Origin: Alkanophaga liquidiphilum
GTDB taxonomy: Archaea; Halobacteriota; Syntropharchaeia; Alkanophagales; B39-G2
Reading direction: 5' to 3'
DNA: 5,266 nucleotides
NCBI GenBank assembly: GCA_029259535.1
Contig: JAPHEF010000067.1
Span: 1-5,266 of the forward strand
Numbering within the stretch: the stretch's first letter is position 1; each line of letters opens with the position of its first letter. The notes below the pieces were generated by a model that ran no database searches, had not been told where the DNA came from, and saw nothing but the letters and a program-made list of their open reading frames with translations. Below are positions 1 to 4,865 of the stretch, one piece after another. The translations under genes and the position numbers were made by a program.

Positions 1-4
1 CCCC

Positions 5-14
5 AATTTATTTT
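5..14 (+). promoter_or_regulatory. Possible TATA box for nth (leaderless transcript)
   Basis: The A/T-only stretch AATTTATTTT is centred about 25 bases before the nth ATG at 35, the spacing at which an archaeal TATA box would place the transcript start on or next to the start codon. No Shine-Dalgarno sequence precedes that ATG, which fits a leaderless message. The stronger-looking TATATAAAAT at 19-28 is only about 12 bases from the ATG and would start transcription inside the gene. Assigned from spacing alone. Confidence 0.35.
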
Positions 15-34
15 TCGCTATATAAAATAAGCTG

Positions 35-772
35 ATGCGTGAGAAGGTTAAAAAGCTTTATGAGCTTCTAAAGGCGGAATACGGGCGTAAAGAGTGCCCA
101 AGAGCCGACACGCTCGAAGTTCTAATTGAGACTATTCTCTCGCAAAACACCAGTCATAAGAATTATACTCGAGCGTATGCGAATCTTCGAAGGCGGTTTC
201 CGACGTGGGAAGCCGTGCTGGTGGCAGAGGTATGGGAAATAGCCGATGCGATACGGATAGGCGGGTTGGCTGAGCTGAAAGCCAAACGGATAAAGAAGAC
301 GCTTCAAAGGATAAAGGAGGAAACAGGCGAGTTTAGTCTCGATTTTTTGGGGGGTTTCGATGCTGATGAGGCAAAGAGATTCCTCATGAGTCTTGAGGGC
401 GTAGGTCCGAAGACGGCAGCGTGCGTGCTCTGCTTCTCTCTTGGCAAGCCAGTTTTCCCCGTGGATACGCATATTTTCAGGATTTGCAGGAGGTTGGGCT
501 TGGTGAAAGCAGAGAGGCGGGATGAAAGGAGCGTGGAGGCGTTGTCGAAAATTTTTGAGGAGCTGGCGGCGAGCGGTGCGTTTAAAGATTTTGATTTTAA
601 AGGCAATGTCGCAGATGTGTTATACACGTTGCATGTAAATTTGATAGAACATGGACGGAGGGTCTGCGTAGCGAAGAAGCCTAAATGTGAGGCGTGCGTG
701 CTGAATACCTTGTGCGAGTTTAGAGGGCGTGGCGATTTAAAGAAAGAGGTGGCTCGCAACGGGAAGAAATAG
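35..772 (+). CDS. nth: Endonuclease III, bifunctional DNA glycosylase/AP lyase with 4Fe-4S cluster
   Basis: Base-excision repair enzyme that removes oxidised pyrimidines such as thymine glycol and nicks the resulting abasic site by beta-elimination. The 245-residue product has the full HhH-GPD architecture: an N-terminal helical part with LSQNT (35-39), the helix-hairpin-helix LEGVGPKTA (120-128) carrying the Schiff-base lysine K126, then VDTHIFR (143-149) with catalytic D144. The iron-sulfur loop is exact: C211-x6-C218-x2-C221-x5-C227. Lysine in the hairpin marks it as Nth rather than MutY or a thymine glycosylase. It is longer than the 211-residue E. coli enzyme, partly because of a basic tail of about 18 residues after the last cysteine. 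The ATG at 35 is preferred because MREKVKKLYELLKAEYG aligns with the usual start of the family and no other ATG follows nearby. No partner gene is visible; the next gene on this strand is a surface-protein pseudogene with its own ribosome binding site. Confidence 0.95.
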   Translation: MREKVKKLYELLKAEYGRKECPRADTLEVLIETILSQNTSHKNYTRAYANLRRRFPTWEAVLVAEVWEIADAIRIGGLAELKAKRIKKTLQRIKEETGEFSLDFLGGFDADEAKRFLMSLEGVGPKTAACVLCFSLGKPVFPVDTHIFRICRRLGLVKAERRDERSVEALSKIFEELAASGAFKDFDFKGNVADVLYTLHVNLIEHGRRVCVAKKPKCEACVLNTLCEFRGRGDLKKEVARNGKK

Positions 773-800
773 CTTCGTCGCTCCTTCTTAAGCGTCGAAG
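773..800 (+). terminator. Hairpin directly after nth stop codon
   Basis: CTTCG (773-777) pairs with CGAAG (796-800) and CGCT (779-782) with AGCG (791-794), separated by one T-T mismatch, with an 8-base loop. It begins on the base after the nth stop. There is no downstream U-tract (AAATGGGGGAGGG follows), so intrinsic termination is doubtful; it may instead be a 3' end-stabilising or processing structure. Confidence 0.35.
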
Positions 801-804
801 AAAT

Positions 805-815
805 GGGGGAGGGAG
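805..815 (+). promoter_or_regulatory. Strong Shine-Dalgarno of the NosD-like gene
   Basis: GGGGGAGGGAG lies immediately before the ATG at 819. This purine-rich ribosome binding site decides the original start of the now-broken beta-helix gene and shows that the ATG was once functional. Confidence 0.6.
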
Positions 816-1127
816 AACATGAAAAGCTCGATGCTCTGTATTGGGCTTTGTCGTCCTCTTAGCGCTTACAGCGAAAAAATCAATGCGGGCACGCCGCCGC
901 ATCTAACAATCCGCTCCAAGAACGGCTCCGCAAACTGCATCGTTCAGGCAGCAAATCCAAACGACTACGTCTTCGAAATTTCCGTCGATTACGTGAAAGT
1001 CTCTGACTTCTCTCCCGAAAATGCAAGTTATGGCATTTCCAAGACGGAAATCTACCTTAAGGCGGACCATTACAGCATCCGGAACAACATCTGCAAGAAC
1101 AACGACCACACGGCATTTACAAGATTT

Positions 1128-1162
1128 CGGCGAGAAAGCTTATGGTTTGAACCGAATCGCCG
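1128..1162 (+). repeat. Left-end hairpin of the mini-IS605
   Basis: Outer arms CGGCGA (1128-1133) and TCGCCG (1157-1162) are perfectly complementary; inside them GGTTTGAACC (1145-1154) folds with a TG loop. It begins 7 bases inside the element's left boundary, where IS200/IS605 elements carry the subterminal hairpin recognised by the TnpA tyrosine transposase. Confidence 0.6.
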
Positions 1163-1167
1163 TTAGG

Positions 1168-1177
1168 TTTATATATT
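1168..1177 (+). promoter_or_regulatory. TATA box inside the mini-IS605
   Basis: TTTATATATT is close to the archaeal TATA consensus and sits just after the left-end hairpin, where a tnpB promoter would be. Its expected start point, about 25 bases on, is near 1198, the first base of the structured tnpB-tail region. Transcription from it would therefore make an RNA of little more than the guide-RNA scaffold. Confidence 0.5.
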
Positions 1178-1197
1178 GTTTGCAATTTTGTTATTAG

Positions 1198-1355
1198 CGA
1201 GGCTGCGGGTATATCCTGCAGTCAGGGGCTGCGGTGAGCCAGCCCCGTCGTGAGGCTCGGCTCCGGAGCGGTGCTCCTCAAGGAGTCGGAGTGGAGAGAC
1301 GTGAAGCTCCCGGCTTTAGCCATGGAGTAGCTCACCTCCGGACGTCCAGCGATAA
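1198..1355 (+). ncRNA. Candidate solo TnpB guide RNA (omega/reRNA) with 20-nt flank guide
   Basis: In TnpB systems the guide RNA is the 3' part of tnpB plus the right end, and its guide is the flanking host DNA. Here that part survives alone. Successive hairpins are CTGCGGG/CCTGCAG (1203-1221, one G-U), GGGGCTG/CAGCCCC (1225-1246), CTCCG/CGGAG (1261-1291, with CTCC/GGAG inside at 1274-1285), and the right-end hairpin with GGCT/AGCC (1312-1321). The scaffold would end at CTCAC (1335) and the guide would be the next bases (1336-1355), which are NosD-like coding sequence. A TATA box lies 25-30 bases upstream. Expression is inferred; a silent relic is equally possible. Confidence 0.42.
1303..1335 (+). 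repeat. IS605 right-end hairpin, element 1
   Basis: The stretch starting GAAGCTCCCGGCTTTAGCC and ending GTAGCTCAC matches the well-known right end downstream of archaeal tnpB genes: GGCT (1312-1315) pairs with AGCC (1318-1321), the CC before it with the GG at 1324-1325, and AGCT (1305-1308) with AGCT (1329-1332). The final CTCAC is the right cleavage site, confirmed by the restored host reading frame. Confidence 0.75.
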
Positions 1356-1681
1356 CGTGGTGATAAGTAACACGTGCAACAGCAACGCAAACGTCAGCGG
1401 TACCCTTCTCATCGAAATCCGGCAACAACGTGATGAAAGGCAACACTTGTAAAGAAAACGACGACGGCATTTGGCTCCACATTCCAACAACAACGAGGTG
1501 CCGAGCAACAGTGCAGGAACCCGACTGCAGTTCGGGCAGAAGCGTGAGCCCCGAACACGATGGTCACAAATCGAGAAGGACGGCGTTTATAGTACACGAG
1601 GAGGCTACGAGGCATCTCTACAATGACCAGAACGTGACAGCGGGGGACAACTACTGCGGCCCGACAGTAGGACGATAGACG

Positions 1682-1774
1682 CGAGCGTCTTCGACCACTA
1701 ACGACGCTCGAGCAAGGAAGGTGGCTTCGTGCCTTCCTGCTGCCGCCGCCGACACCACGCTACGCCGGTGTCGG
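1682..1774 (+). repeat. Three consecutive inverted repeats
   Basis: Three separate palindromes follow one another near the end of the surface-protein pseudogene: CGAGCGTC (1682-1689) with GACGCTCG (1703-1710), GGAAGG (1716-1721) with CCTTCC (1732-1737), and CCGACACC (1749-1756) with GGTGTCGG (1767-1774). Gaps between them are 5 and 11 bases. The sequences of the three stems are unrelated. They fall in what should be the linker before the C-terminal anchor. Function unknown. Confidence 0.55.
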
Positions 1775-1859
1775 AGTTCACGAGCTTGGCGTTAATTGCG
1801 GCGGGCATACCGGTGACGCTCGTTCTACGGCGGCGTAAGAAATAATTTAAGAAGACGTT

Positions 1860-1896
1860 GCTGCTAATTCCTCCCTTTTGAAAGGTAGGATACAGC
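1860..1896 (+). repeat. Imperfect hairpin, probable left end of IS605 remnant 2
   Basis: TCCTCCCTTT (1869-1878) pairs with AAAGGTAGGA (1881-1890) with one mismatch and a TG loop; outside it GCTG (1860-1863) matches CAGC (1893-1896). An imperfect palindrome with a tiny loop near the left end is what TnpA recognises in IS200/IS605 elements. Being a simple palindrome in a gene-free stretch it could also be part of transcript termination of the upstream gene. Confidence 0.4.
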
Positions 1897-1922
1897 AGGG
1901 GAGGCGGGTGGGCGGAGGTAAG

Positions 1923-1930
1923 TTTTATAG
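1923..1930 (+). promoter_or_regulatory. TATA-like box in IS605 remnant 2
   Basis: TTTTATAG lies after the left-end hairpin and would start transcription near 1950, just ahead of the tnpB-tail/right-end region. Weaker match than in element 1, but the same order of parts. Confidence 0.3.
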
Positions 1931-1967
1931 TTCTCGATGGATGTGTTATTGCTATCACAAGGTGCCT

Positions 1968-2063
1968 ATAGGGTTGGGACGCCCCGAAGTTACGCCTGTG
2001 GACACCGAACCTCTGCCTAGGTTGGCTGAAAGAGCTGCCAATGATGGTAAGTTCGGTGTGTGA
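1968..2063 (+). pseudogene. tnpB C-terminal remnant
   Basis: The frame reading GLGRPEVTPVDTEPLPRLAE and ending KFGV at the TGA of 2061-2063 resembles the proline-rich tails (of the type PEVTPVE-GPLP) that end many archaeal IS1341/IS605 TnpB proteins, and it stops a few bases before the right-end hairpin exactly as in intact elements. The same frame is open upstream to 1878, but that part (basic, glycine-rich, starting at TTG) has no TnpB features. Not expected to encode anything functional; its nucleotides matter as guide-RNA scaffold. Confidence 0.5.
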
Positions 2064-2070
2064 AGCAGGA

Positions 2071-2099
2071 AGCTCCTTCCGTAAGGAGGAGTAGTTCAC
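2071..2099 (+). repeat. IS605 right-end hairpin, element 2
   Basis: CTCCTT (2073-2078) pairs perfectly with AAGGAG (2083-2088) around a CCGT loop, followed by GAGTAGTTCAC. This is the standard right end of archaeal tnpB elements. Bases 2096-2098 also serve, on the other strand, as the TGA stop codon of the DUF364 gene. Confidence 0.7.
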
Positions 2100-2830
2100 T
2101 TCCTTTTATTTTTCATGCACACGAGTTCTATGTAGGCTTTCAACTCCTTCCTGCCGCCGCCTTGGCTTACGACGTTCAGGACTTGAGCGGCGTTCGTGGT
2201 GATGCCGGCGAGGGCATCGGCGCCGTATTCGAAGAGGATCTTGGAAAGGGGCGTGCTCGGGCCGGCGACTACGGTGAAGCCGCCGCTCAGCTCAAGGAGT
2301 CTCTGCAACGTCTTGTTCACGAAAGCGCTGCCGGAGATCACGACGAAGTCGCAGCGTGGCAGGAGTTCCTCAGCGGCAGCGTCCGGGAGCGTGCCCTCGC
2401 GCGGACGCCTCTCGAAGACGTAAACTTCCTTGCACAGCCTTTTCAGCTCGCCCACGAACGGGAACTTGCCAACAACTCCTATTCTCTCGAAGTCCGGCGC
2501 CATTGCAAACAAAAGCTGCGTAATTTCCAAGCGTTCGTAATCTGTAGGCTTGAGCTTCGAGGAGAGCAACGCATTGACGCTGGCGCACCCAACTGCCGCC
2601 TCTATCATGTTCCAAGAACGGGCGAGCGCCACAGTTTTCGCGCCAATGAGCTTTCCAACGCCTCTCGGCGGCGGGCACCAGTCCTTAAACGTATAAGCCA
2701 GCCCGATCATGCCTCTCATCTTCACGGCAGTGAGCCGCAATCCGACACGCACATCCTCCGTAGGCGTCTCTAACTCCTCCACCTCGCTTATCAAATCCTC
2801 AACTAATCTAATCTTAGATAACTTCTCCAT
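2096..2830 (-). CDS. DUF4213/DUF364 family protein (putative heavy-metal chelation)
   Basis: Two-domain cytoplasmic protein of 244 residues with no signal peptide. Residues about 5-95 fit DUF4213 (enolase-N-like): VGLRLTAVKM (29-38) and EAAVGCASVNALL (77-89). Residues about 110-210 fit DUF364: GVVGKFPFV (118-126), VYVFERRPREGTLPD (136-150), ISGSAFVNKTL (165-175) with the conserved asparagine N172, and GPSTPLSKILF (190-200) then GADALAG (203-209). The family is named for a proposed metal-chelating role; no reaction is established. The start at 2830 is chosen over the ATG at 2860 because GGAGG sits 6 bases before it and it leaves one base after the stop of the upstream MmgE/PrpD gene, indicating a coupled operon. 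The 3' end is altered: an IS605 right end abuts the last codons (KNKRK) and supplies the stop. Confidence 0.9.
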   Translation of the reverse strand: MEKLSKIRLVEDLISEVEELETPTEDVRVGLRLTAVKMRGMIGLAYTFKDWCPPPRGVGKLIGAKTVALARSWNMIEAAVGCASVNALLSSKLKPTDYERLEITQLLFAMAPDFERIGVVGKFPFVGELKRLCKEVYVFERRPREGTLPDAAAEELLPRCDFVVISGSAFVNKTLQRLLELSGGFTVVAGPSTPLSKILFEYGADALAGITTNAAQVLNVVSQGGGRKELKAYIELVCMKNKRK

Positions 2831-2831
2831 T

Positions 2832-4148
2832 TCACCCCTCCTGCCCCTCTTCTTCAGCAATGAGCAGTTCTATGACGTCTGAGATGTCATCTACGTTTTC
2901 TATTCCGTTTATTGCATAAACAAGATTCTCTAAATCTTCTTCAGCTATGACGCCCTGCGTTAGTGCAAAAAATTTTCTCTCTAGCTCCTCGTAGCTCAGT
3001 GGGTTGCCCTTGAATCCTTTACACGGCGCTGCCATAGCAAAAGCCCTGCCAGCAGCCTTTATATCCAGCGGCGAGAGTAAAACGCCACCCCTCTCCATTA
3101 CGGCATCAAGCTTCTTGTCGATTTCAACTCTGAGCTTGGATGCTAACTGCAAAATCCTCTGATCCTTAAATCTTTCATCAGAAAGCTGGCGTGCGGGGTC
3201 GAGCAAGTGTCCATCGTGAAACACCGTCGCCAAGCAGAATGGTAGACTGTTCTGCGCATCTTCCAGACTTTTAGGCGACTTTTTGGCATCGTTGCACGCA
3301 TCTCTTAAAAATGGATGGTTTCTGGGGATTTTTACTTTCAAATACTCAACGTCTTCTGCCTTGATGCCATAATCTCTCATGAGACGCAATGCCGCATCTA
3401 AATAGCCGTGGAGGGAGTGCCTGCATCCAAAATATTTAAAGCCCACTTCCCGCATCACCCACCTCTCTCCTAACTGCTTTTCGATGTCGTTTTCGTTCAG
3501 CTTCGGCACGCTGCCTAAAGCAGCTTTTCTGCCAAAGCCTTTCTTAGCGGCGACGGCGCAGAGGATGCTATTTCTTGCCGCCATACCCGTAGCGAATTCG
3601 TTGTAGTGCGTTGTGTCGCCCGTTGCGACCGTGCGAGAGGCGAGCGCAAATGCCTTTTCGAGCTCGTCTTCGCCCAAGCCTAAGAGCTTTCCGACAGCCG
3701 CCACCACGCTGAGCGGCAGCGCCGCAGCCTTGAGGGCATCGCCAACACGTCCACACACCTCGTAGCCCGCAATTATCGCAGTCATTAGCTCCCTACCACT
3801 GCAGCGCTCACGCTCAGCGACGGCAACTGCCGCCGAAATTACGGCGGCGCCCGGGCTCAGGAACGCCGGCGGCGGGAGCGAGTCGCAAAGCTCGTAACTC
3901 GCCGCCATCACGGCGTTTGTCATCGCCGCATTCTCGCAAGGCACCATGTAGCCGTGCACTAAAATCATGGATTCCGGCTTACCTGCCTCCTCCTTGAAAA
4001 TGTCAACGAGAATTTTGCTCCGCGGCGACCGTGCGCCGTAAACCGAAATGCACGCCCAGTCCAACAGACACATCTTCGCTCTTTCCCTGACGTCTAACGG
4101 CACGTCCTCATACTCGAGCGCCGCAAGCCAGCTTGCAAACCTTTCCAT
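2832..4148 (-). CDS. MmgE/PrpD family protein, divergent active site
   Basis: Member of the family that includes 2-methylcitrate dehydratase, cis-aconitate decarboxylase and iminodisuccinate epimerase. The 438 residues show an all-helical domain (about 1-210), with SPGAAVISAAVAVAE (98-112) and LMTAIIAGYE (121-130) matching the usual HPGAAV-ALAE and AI-AGYE blocks. VGKLLGLGEDELEKAFALA (152-170) follows, then the second domain with the retained histidine of GCRHSLHGYLDAAL (241-254), SLPFCLATVFHDG (301-313) and CKGFKGNPLSYEELERKF (376-393). Departures are notable: the HPG histidine is S98, the HALDxDD block reads ASYELCDS (83-90), the K-x-x-H of the KRLHAG block is N183 and A186, and the GFHPT segment before the KLLGL helix is missing. 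A dehydratase or decarboxylase reaction therefore cannot be assumed. First gene of an operon with DUF364. The ATG at 4148 follows a TATA-like box at leaderless spacing. Confidence 0.9.
   Translation of the reverse strand: MERFASWLAALEYEDVPLDVRERAKMCLLDWACISVYGARSPRSKILVDIFKEEAGKPESMILVHGYMVPCENAAMTNAVMAASYELCDSLPPPAFLSPGAAVISAAVAVAERERCSGRELMTAIIAGYEVCGRVGDALKAAALPLSVVAAVGKLLGLGEDELEKAFALASRTVATGDTTHYNEFATGMAARNSILCAVAAKKGFGRKAALGSVPKLNENDIEKQLGERWVMREVGFKYFGCRHSLHGYLDAALRLMRDYGIKAEDVEYLKVKIPRNHPFLRDACNDAKKSPKSLEDAQNSLPFCLATVFHDGHLLDPARQLSDERFKDQRILQLASKLRVEIDKKLDAVMERGGVLLSPLDIKAAGRAFAMAAPCKGFKGNPLSYEELERKFFALTQGVIAEEDLENLVYAINGIENVDDISDVIELLIAEEEGQEG
2837..2841 (-). promoter_or_regulatory. 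Shine-Dalgarno deciding the DUF364 start
   Basis: On the minus strand GGAGG is followed by GGTGAA and then the ATG at 2830. It is embedded in the last codons of the MmgE/PrpD gene, so translation of the two is probably coupled. No comparable site precedes the upstream ATG at 2860. Confidence 0.65.
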
Positions 4149-4165
4149 GTTAAAATATTGGCTCT

Positions 4166-4175
4166 AATTTTATTT
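4166..4175 (-). promoter_or_regulatory. TATA-like box of the MmgE/PrpD-DUF364 operon
   Basis: The minus-strand AAATAAAATT is centred about 23 bases before the ATG at 4148, so transcription would begin at or next to the start codon. No Shine-Dalgarno is present there, consistent with a leaderless message. It lies in the 50-base gap after the restriction-enzyme stop codon, so this operon is probably transcribed independently of the genes upstream. Confidence 0.5.
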
Positions 4176-4198
4176 CCGTGAGTTCGACTACGTAACTT

Positions 4199-4865
4199 CT
4201 AAGAAACGCTCTGCAGCCGCTCTATTTCTCGCTTTATCTGCTCAATCACCTCTGTATTAAAAATTTCCTTCTTCCTCTCCTTTTCCACAGACAAGATTAT
4301 GAAAACTTTCCCGCCAAAGTTGCGAGCGAATTTTTCATGCGAATTTCTGTAAGCGTCCCGCCACTTCCTCTCGTATTCCGGGGCGTGCTCGAACGTCGTT
4401 GGCTTGATTTGTATACCGATGTATTTGTCTCCAACTTTTATATAGAAATCAACGTTATAAAGCCGATCCCATTCGTCTGGTGCAGGCCTGATTTTTGCTC
4501 CTAAGATATCCTGTAACTGTCCATATATGGTTTGCTTTTCTGTGACGTAACCTTTATAAGTTCGGTTTATCACCAAATTCTTTATATATTGTATGCAATC
4601 TTCTTCATCGACTTCTTCCACCTCAGCCTTTATTGCTTCAGATATTTTGATGTAAAGGGTTTTGCCTAAATCTTCTAAGTATTCCTCTGGCTCCAAGTTG
4701 ATATCTTTTTCCTTTATGAATTCCCTTAATTTTTTAAAGTAAAACTCTTCCCAATCTTTAACACTCCTCGGACTGCACTCTCTTATCCAAGCAGAGACGC
4801 ACTCTGTTTTTCTTCGTCAGCCCCCATCTTCCGTTTGCCATATTTAATATCCACTCTTTAGCCAT
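4199..4865 (-). CDS. MjaI-family type II restriction endonuclease, one frameshift near the N-terminus
   Basis: Homologue of MjaI, the Methanocaldococcus enzyme that cuts CTAG. The main frame (4199 to about 4816) contains WIRECSPRS, DWEEFYF, CIQYIKNLVINRTYKGY, PDEWDRLYNVDFYIKVGDK and YIGIQIKP, which I recognise as the MjaI family pattern. The PD-(D/E)XK site takes the QxK form: in the repaired 221-residue protein D139, then Q152-x-K154. The missing N-terminus, MAKEWILNMANGRWGLTKK, lies in the neighbouring frame from the ATG at 4865; removing one base from the A5 run (plus-strand T5 at 4807-4811) joins the two. That ATG overlaps the stop of the nuclease-fold gene upstream by 8 bases, supporting it as the true start. 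Translation from the in-frame TTG at 4696 would omit 56 conserved residues. No methyltransferase is visible in the window. Either a pseudogene or a sequencing error. Confidence 0.87.
4858..4865 (-). promoter_or_regulatory. 8-base stop/start overlap coupling nuclease-fold gene and MjaI-type gene
   Basis: The minus strand reads ATGGCTAA: the ATG opens the restriction-enzyme frame and the TAA closes the nuclease-fold gene. A purine-rich GGAAAGAG just upstream may act as ribosome binding site. This is the arrangement of a co-translated pair. Confidence 0.6.

Larger units (their letters stand above)
1121..1335 (+). mobile_element. 215-bp internally deleted IS200/IS605-family element (tnpB body lost)
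   Basis: The ends are set by the host gene: deleting 1121-1335 joins GGC ATT TAC to CTC CGG ACG and restores the helix repeat GIYLRTSSDNVVISNTC in one frame. The upstream flank TTTAC (1116-1120) is a typical TTAC-like target, no target duplication is present, and the element ends in GTAGCTCAC; all three are hallmarks of this family. The left part has an imperfect hairpin (CGGCGA 1128-1133 with TCGCCG 1157-1162, inner GGTT-TG-AACC 1145-1154). A TATA-like box follows, then the GC-rich tail of tnpB (from about 1198; reads SGAAVSQPRREARL or similar, ending near REAPGF) and the right-end hairpin. Neither the TnpB catalytic RuvC region nor tnpA is present, so it cannot move alone; it resembles a MITE/PATE-type derivative mobilised in trans. 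Confidence 0.75.
819..1845 (+). pseudogene. Decayed NosD-like beta-helix surface protein, multiple frameshifts plus IS605 insertion
   Basis: Remains of a secreted right-handed parallel beta-helix (NosD/periplasmic copper-binding-like) protein. From the ATG at 819 the product reads MKSS; the signal-peptide core SVLGFVVLLALTA is in another frame (835-873). The frame then returns with TPPHLTIRSKNGSANCIVQA, the pre-helix segment usual in these archaeal proteins, and ADHYSIRNNICKNND (to about 1107). The roughly 50 residues normally between signal peptide and this segment are absent, so an internal deletion is likely. After a frame change near 1105-1112 and the insertion at 1121-1335 the helix resumes as RTSSDNVVISNTCNSNANV. 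It shifts near 1410 to SGNNVMKGNTCKENDDGIWL and near 1484 to NNNEVPSNSAG. A late piece, NVTAGDNYCGP (about 1635-1667), resembles the NxWG turn of such helices, tentatively. The last segment, SEFTSLALIAAGIPVTLVL followed by RRRKK and TAA (1771-1845), is a membrane anchor with basic tail like archaeal PEF-CTERM sorting signals. At least five lesions make it non-functional, or else the assembly is poor here. Confidence 0.85.
1851..2099 (+). mobile_element. Second IS200/IS605-family remnant, tnpB 3' tail and right end
   Basis: The right end is unmistakable: GAAGCTCCTTCCGTAAGGAG then GAGTAGTTCAC (ending 2099). It is preceded by a tnpB-like C-terminal reading frame and a long hairpin at 1860-1896 of the left-end type. 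No RuvC or zinc-ribbon coding remains. The left boundary is uncertain: placing it after TTTAA (1846-1850), just past the stop codon of the surface-protein pseudogene, gives 249 bases and would rejoin two neatly convergent gene ends. There is no TTAC in 1846-1980 that would give a more usual target. Orientation is the same as the first element, about 500 bases away. The tail sequence differs from that of element 1, so they came from different tnpB lineages. Confidence 0.6.
1950..2119 (+). ncRNA. Candidate solo TnpB guide RNA from remnant 2
   Basis: By analogy with TnpB omega/reRNAs the scaffold would run through the tnpB tail to TTCAC at 2099, with the following flank (2100-2119) as guide. Visible folds are AACCT/AGGTT (2008-2023) and the perfect right-end stem CTCCTT/AAGGAG (2073-2088). 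The guide segment is the antisense of the last codons of the convergent DUF364 gene. The 5' end is guessed from the TATA-like box; expression is unproven. Confidence 0.32.

Noticed and set aside
19..28. TATATAAAAT as the nth promoter
   Set aside because: It is only about 12 bases from the ATG, so transcription would begin inside the gene; the AT stretch at 5-14 has better spacing, and MREKVKKLYE fits the family N-terminus.
304..759. Minus-strand open frame of 151 codons opposite nth
   Set aside because: nth is complete with catalytic and cluster residues, and the reverse-frame product resembles nothing and is rich in Ser/Pro/Leu as expected from an antisense frame.
1234..1452. 72-residue open frame that could be a novel peptide
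   Set aside because: It runs from the tnpB tail of the insertion into a beta-helix repeat of the host pseudogene, a chance fusion across the element boundary at 1335/1336.
1430..1678. 82-residue open frame starting MMKGNTCKEND
   Set aside because: It is an out-of-frame section of the same NosD-like pseudogene, not a separate gene.
1682..1774. CRISPR-like repeats
   Set aside because: The three palindromes have different sequences, so there is no repeated unit with spacers.
1878..2063. Small 61-residue protein starting at TTG
   Set aside because: Its C-terminal half is a tnpB tail leading into an IS605 right end, and its N-terminal half crosses a hairpin; better explained as a transposon remnant.
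2060..2773. Long plus-strand open frame of 237 codons
   Set aside because: It is antisense to the DUF4213/DUF364 gene, whose protein matches family motifs over its full length; the plus-strand product has no recognisable motif and a composition typical of an antisense shadow.
2831..2860. ATG at 2860 as the DUF364 start
   Set aside because: It would add ten basic residues encoded within the end of the MmgE/PrpD gene and has no ribosome binding site, whereas GGAGG precedes the ATG at 2830 at proper spacing.
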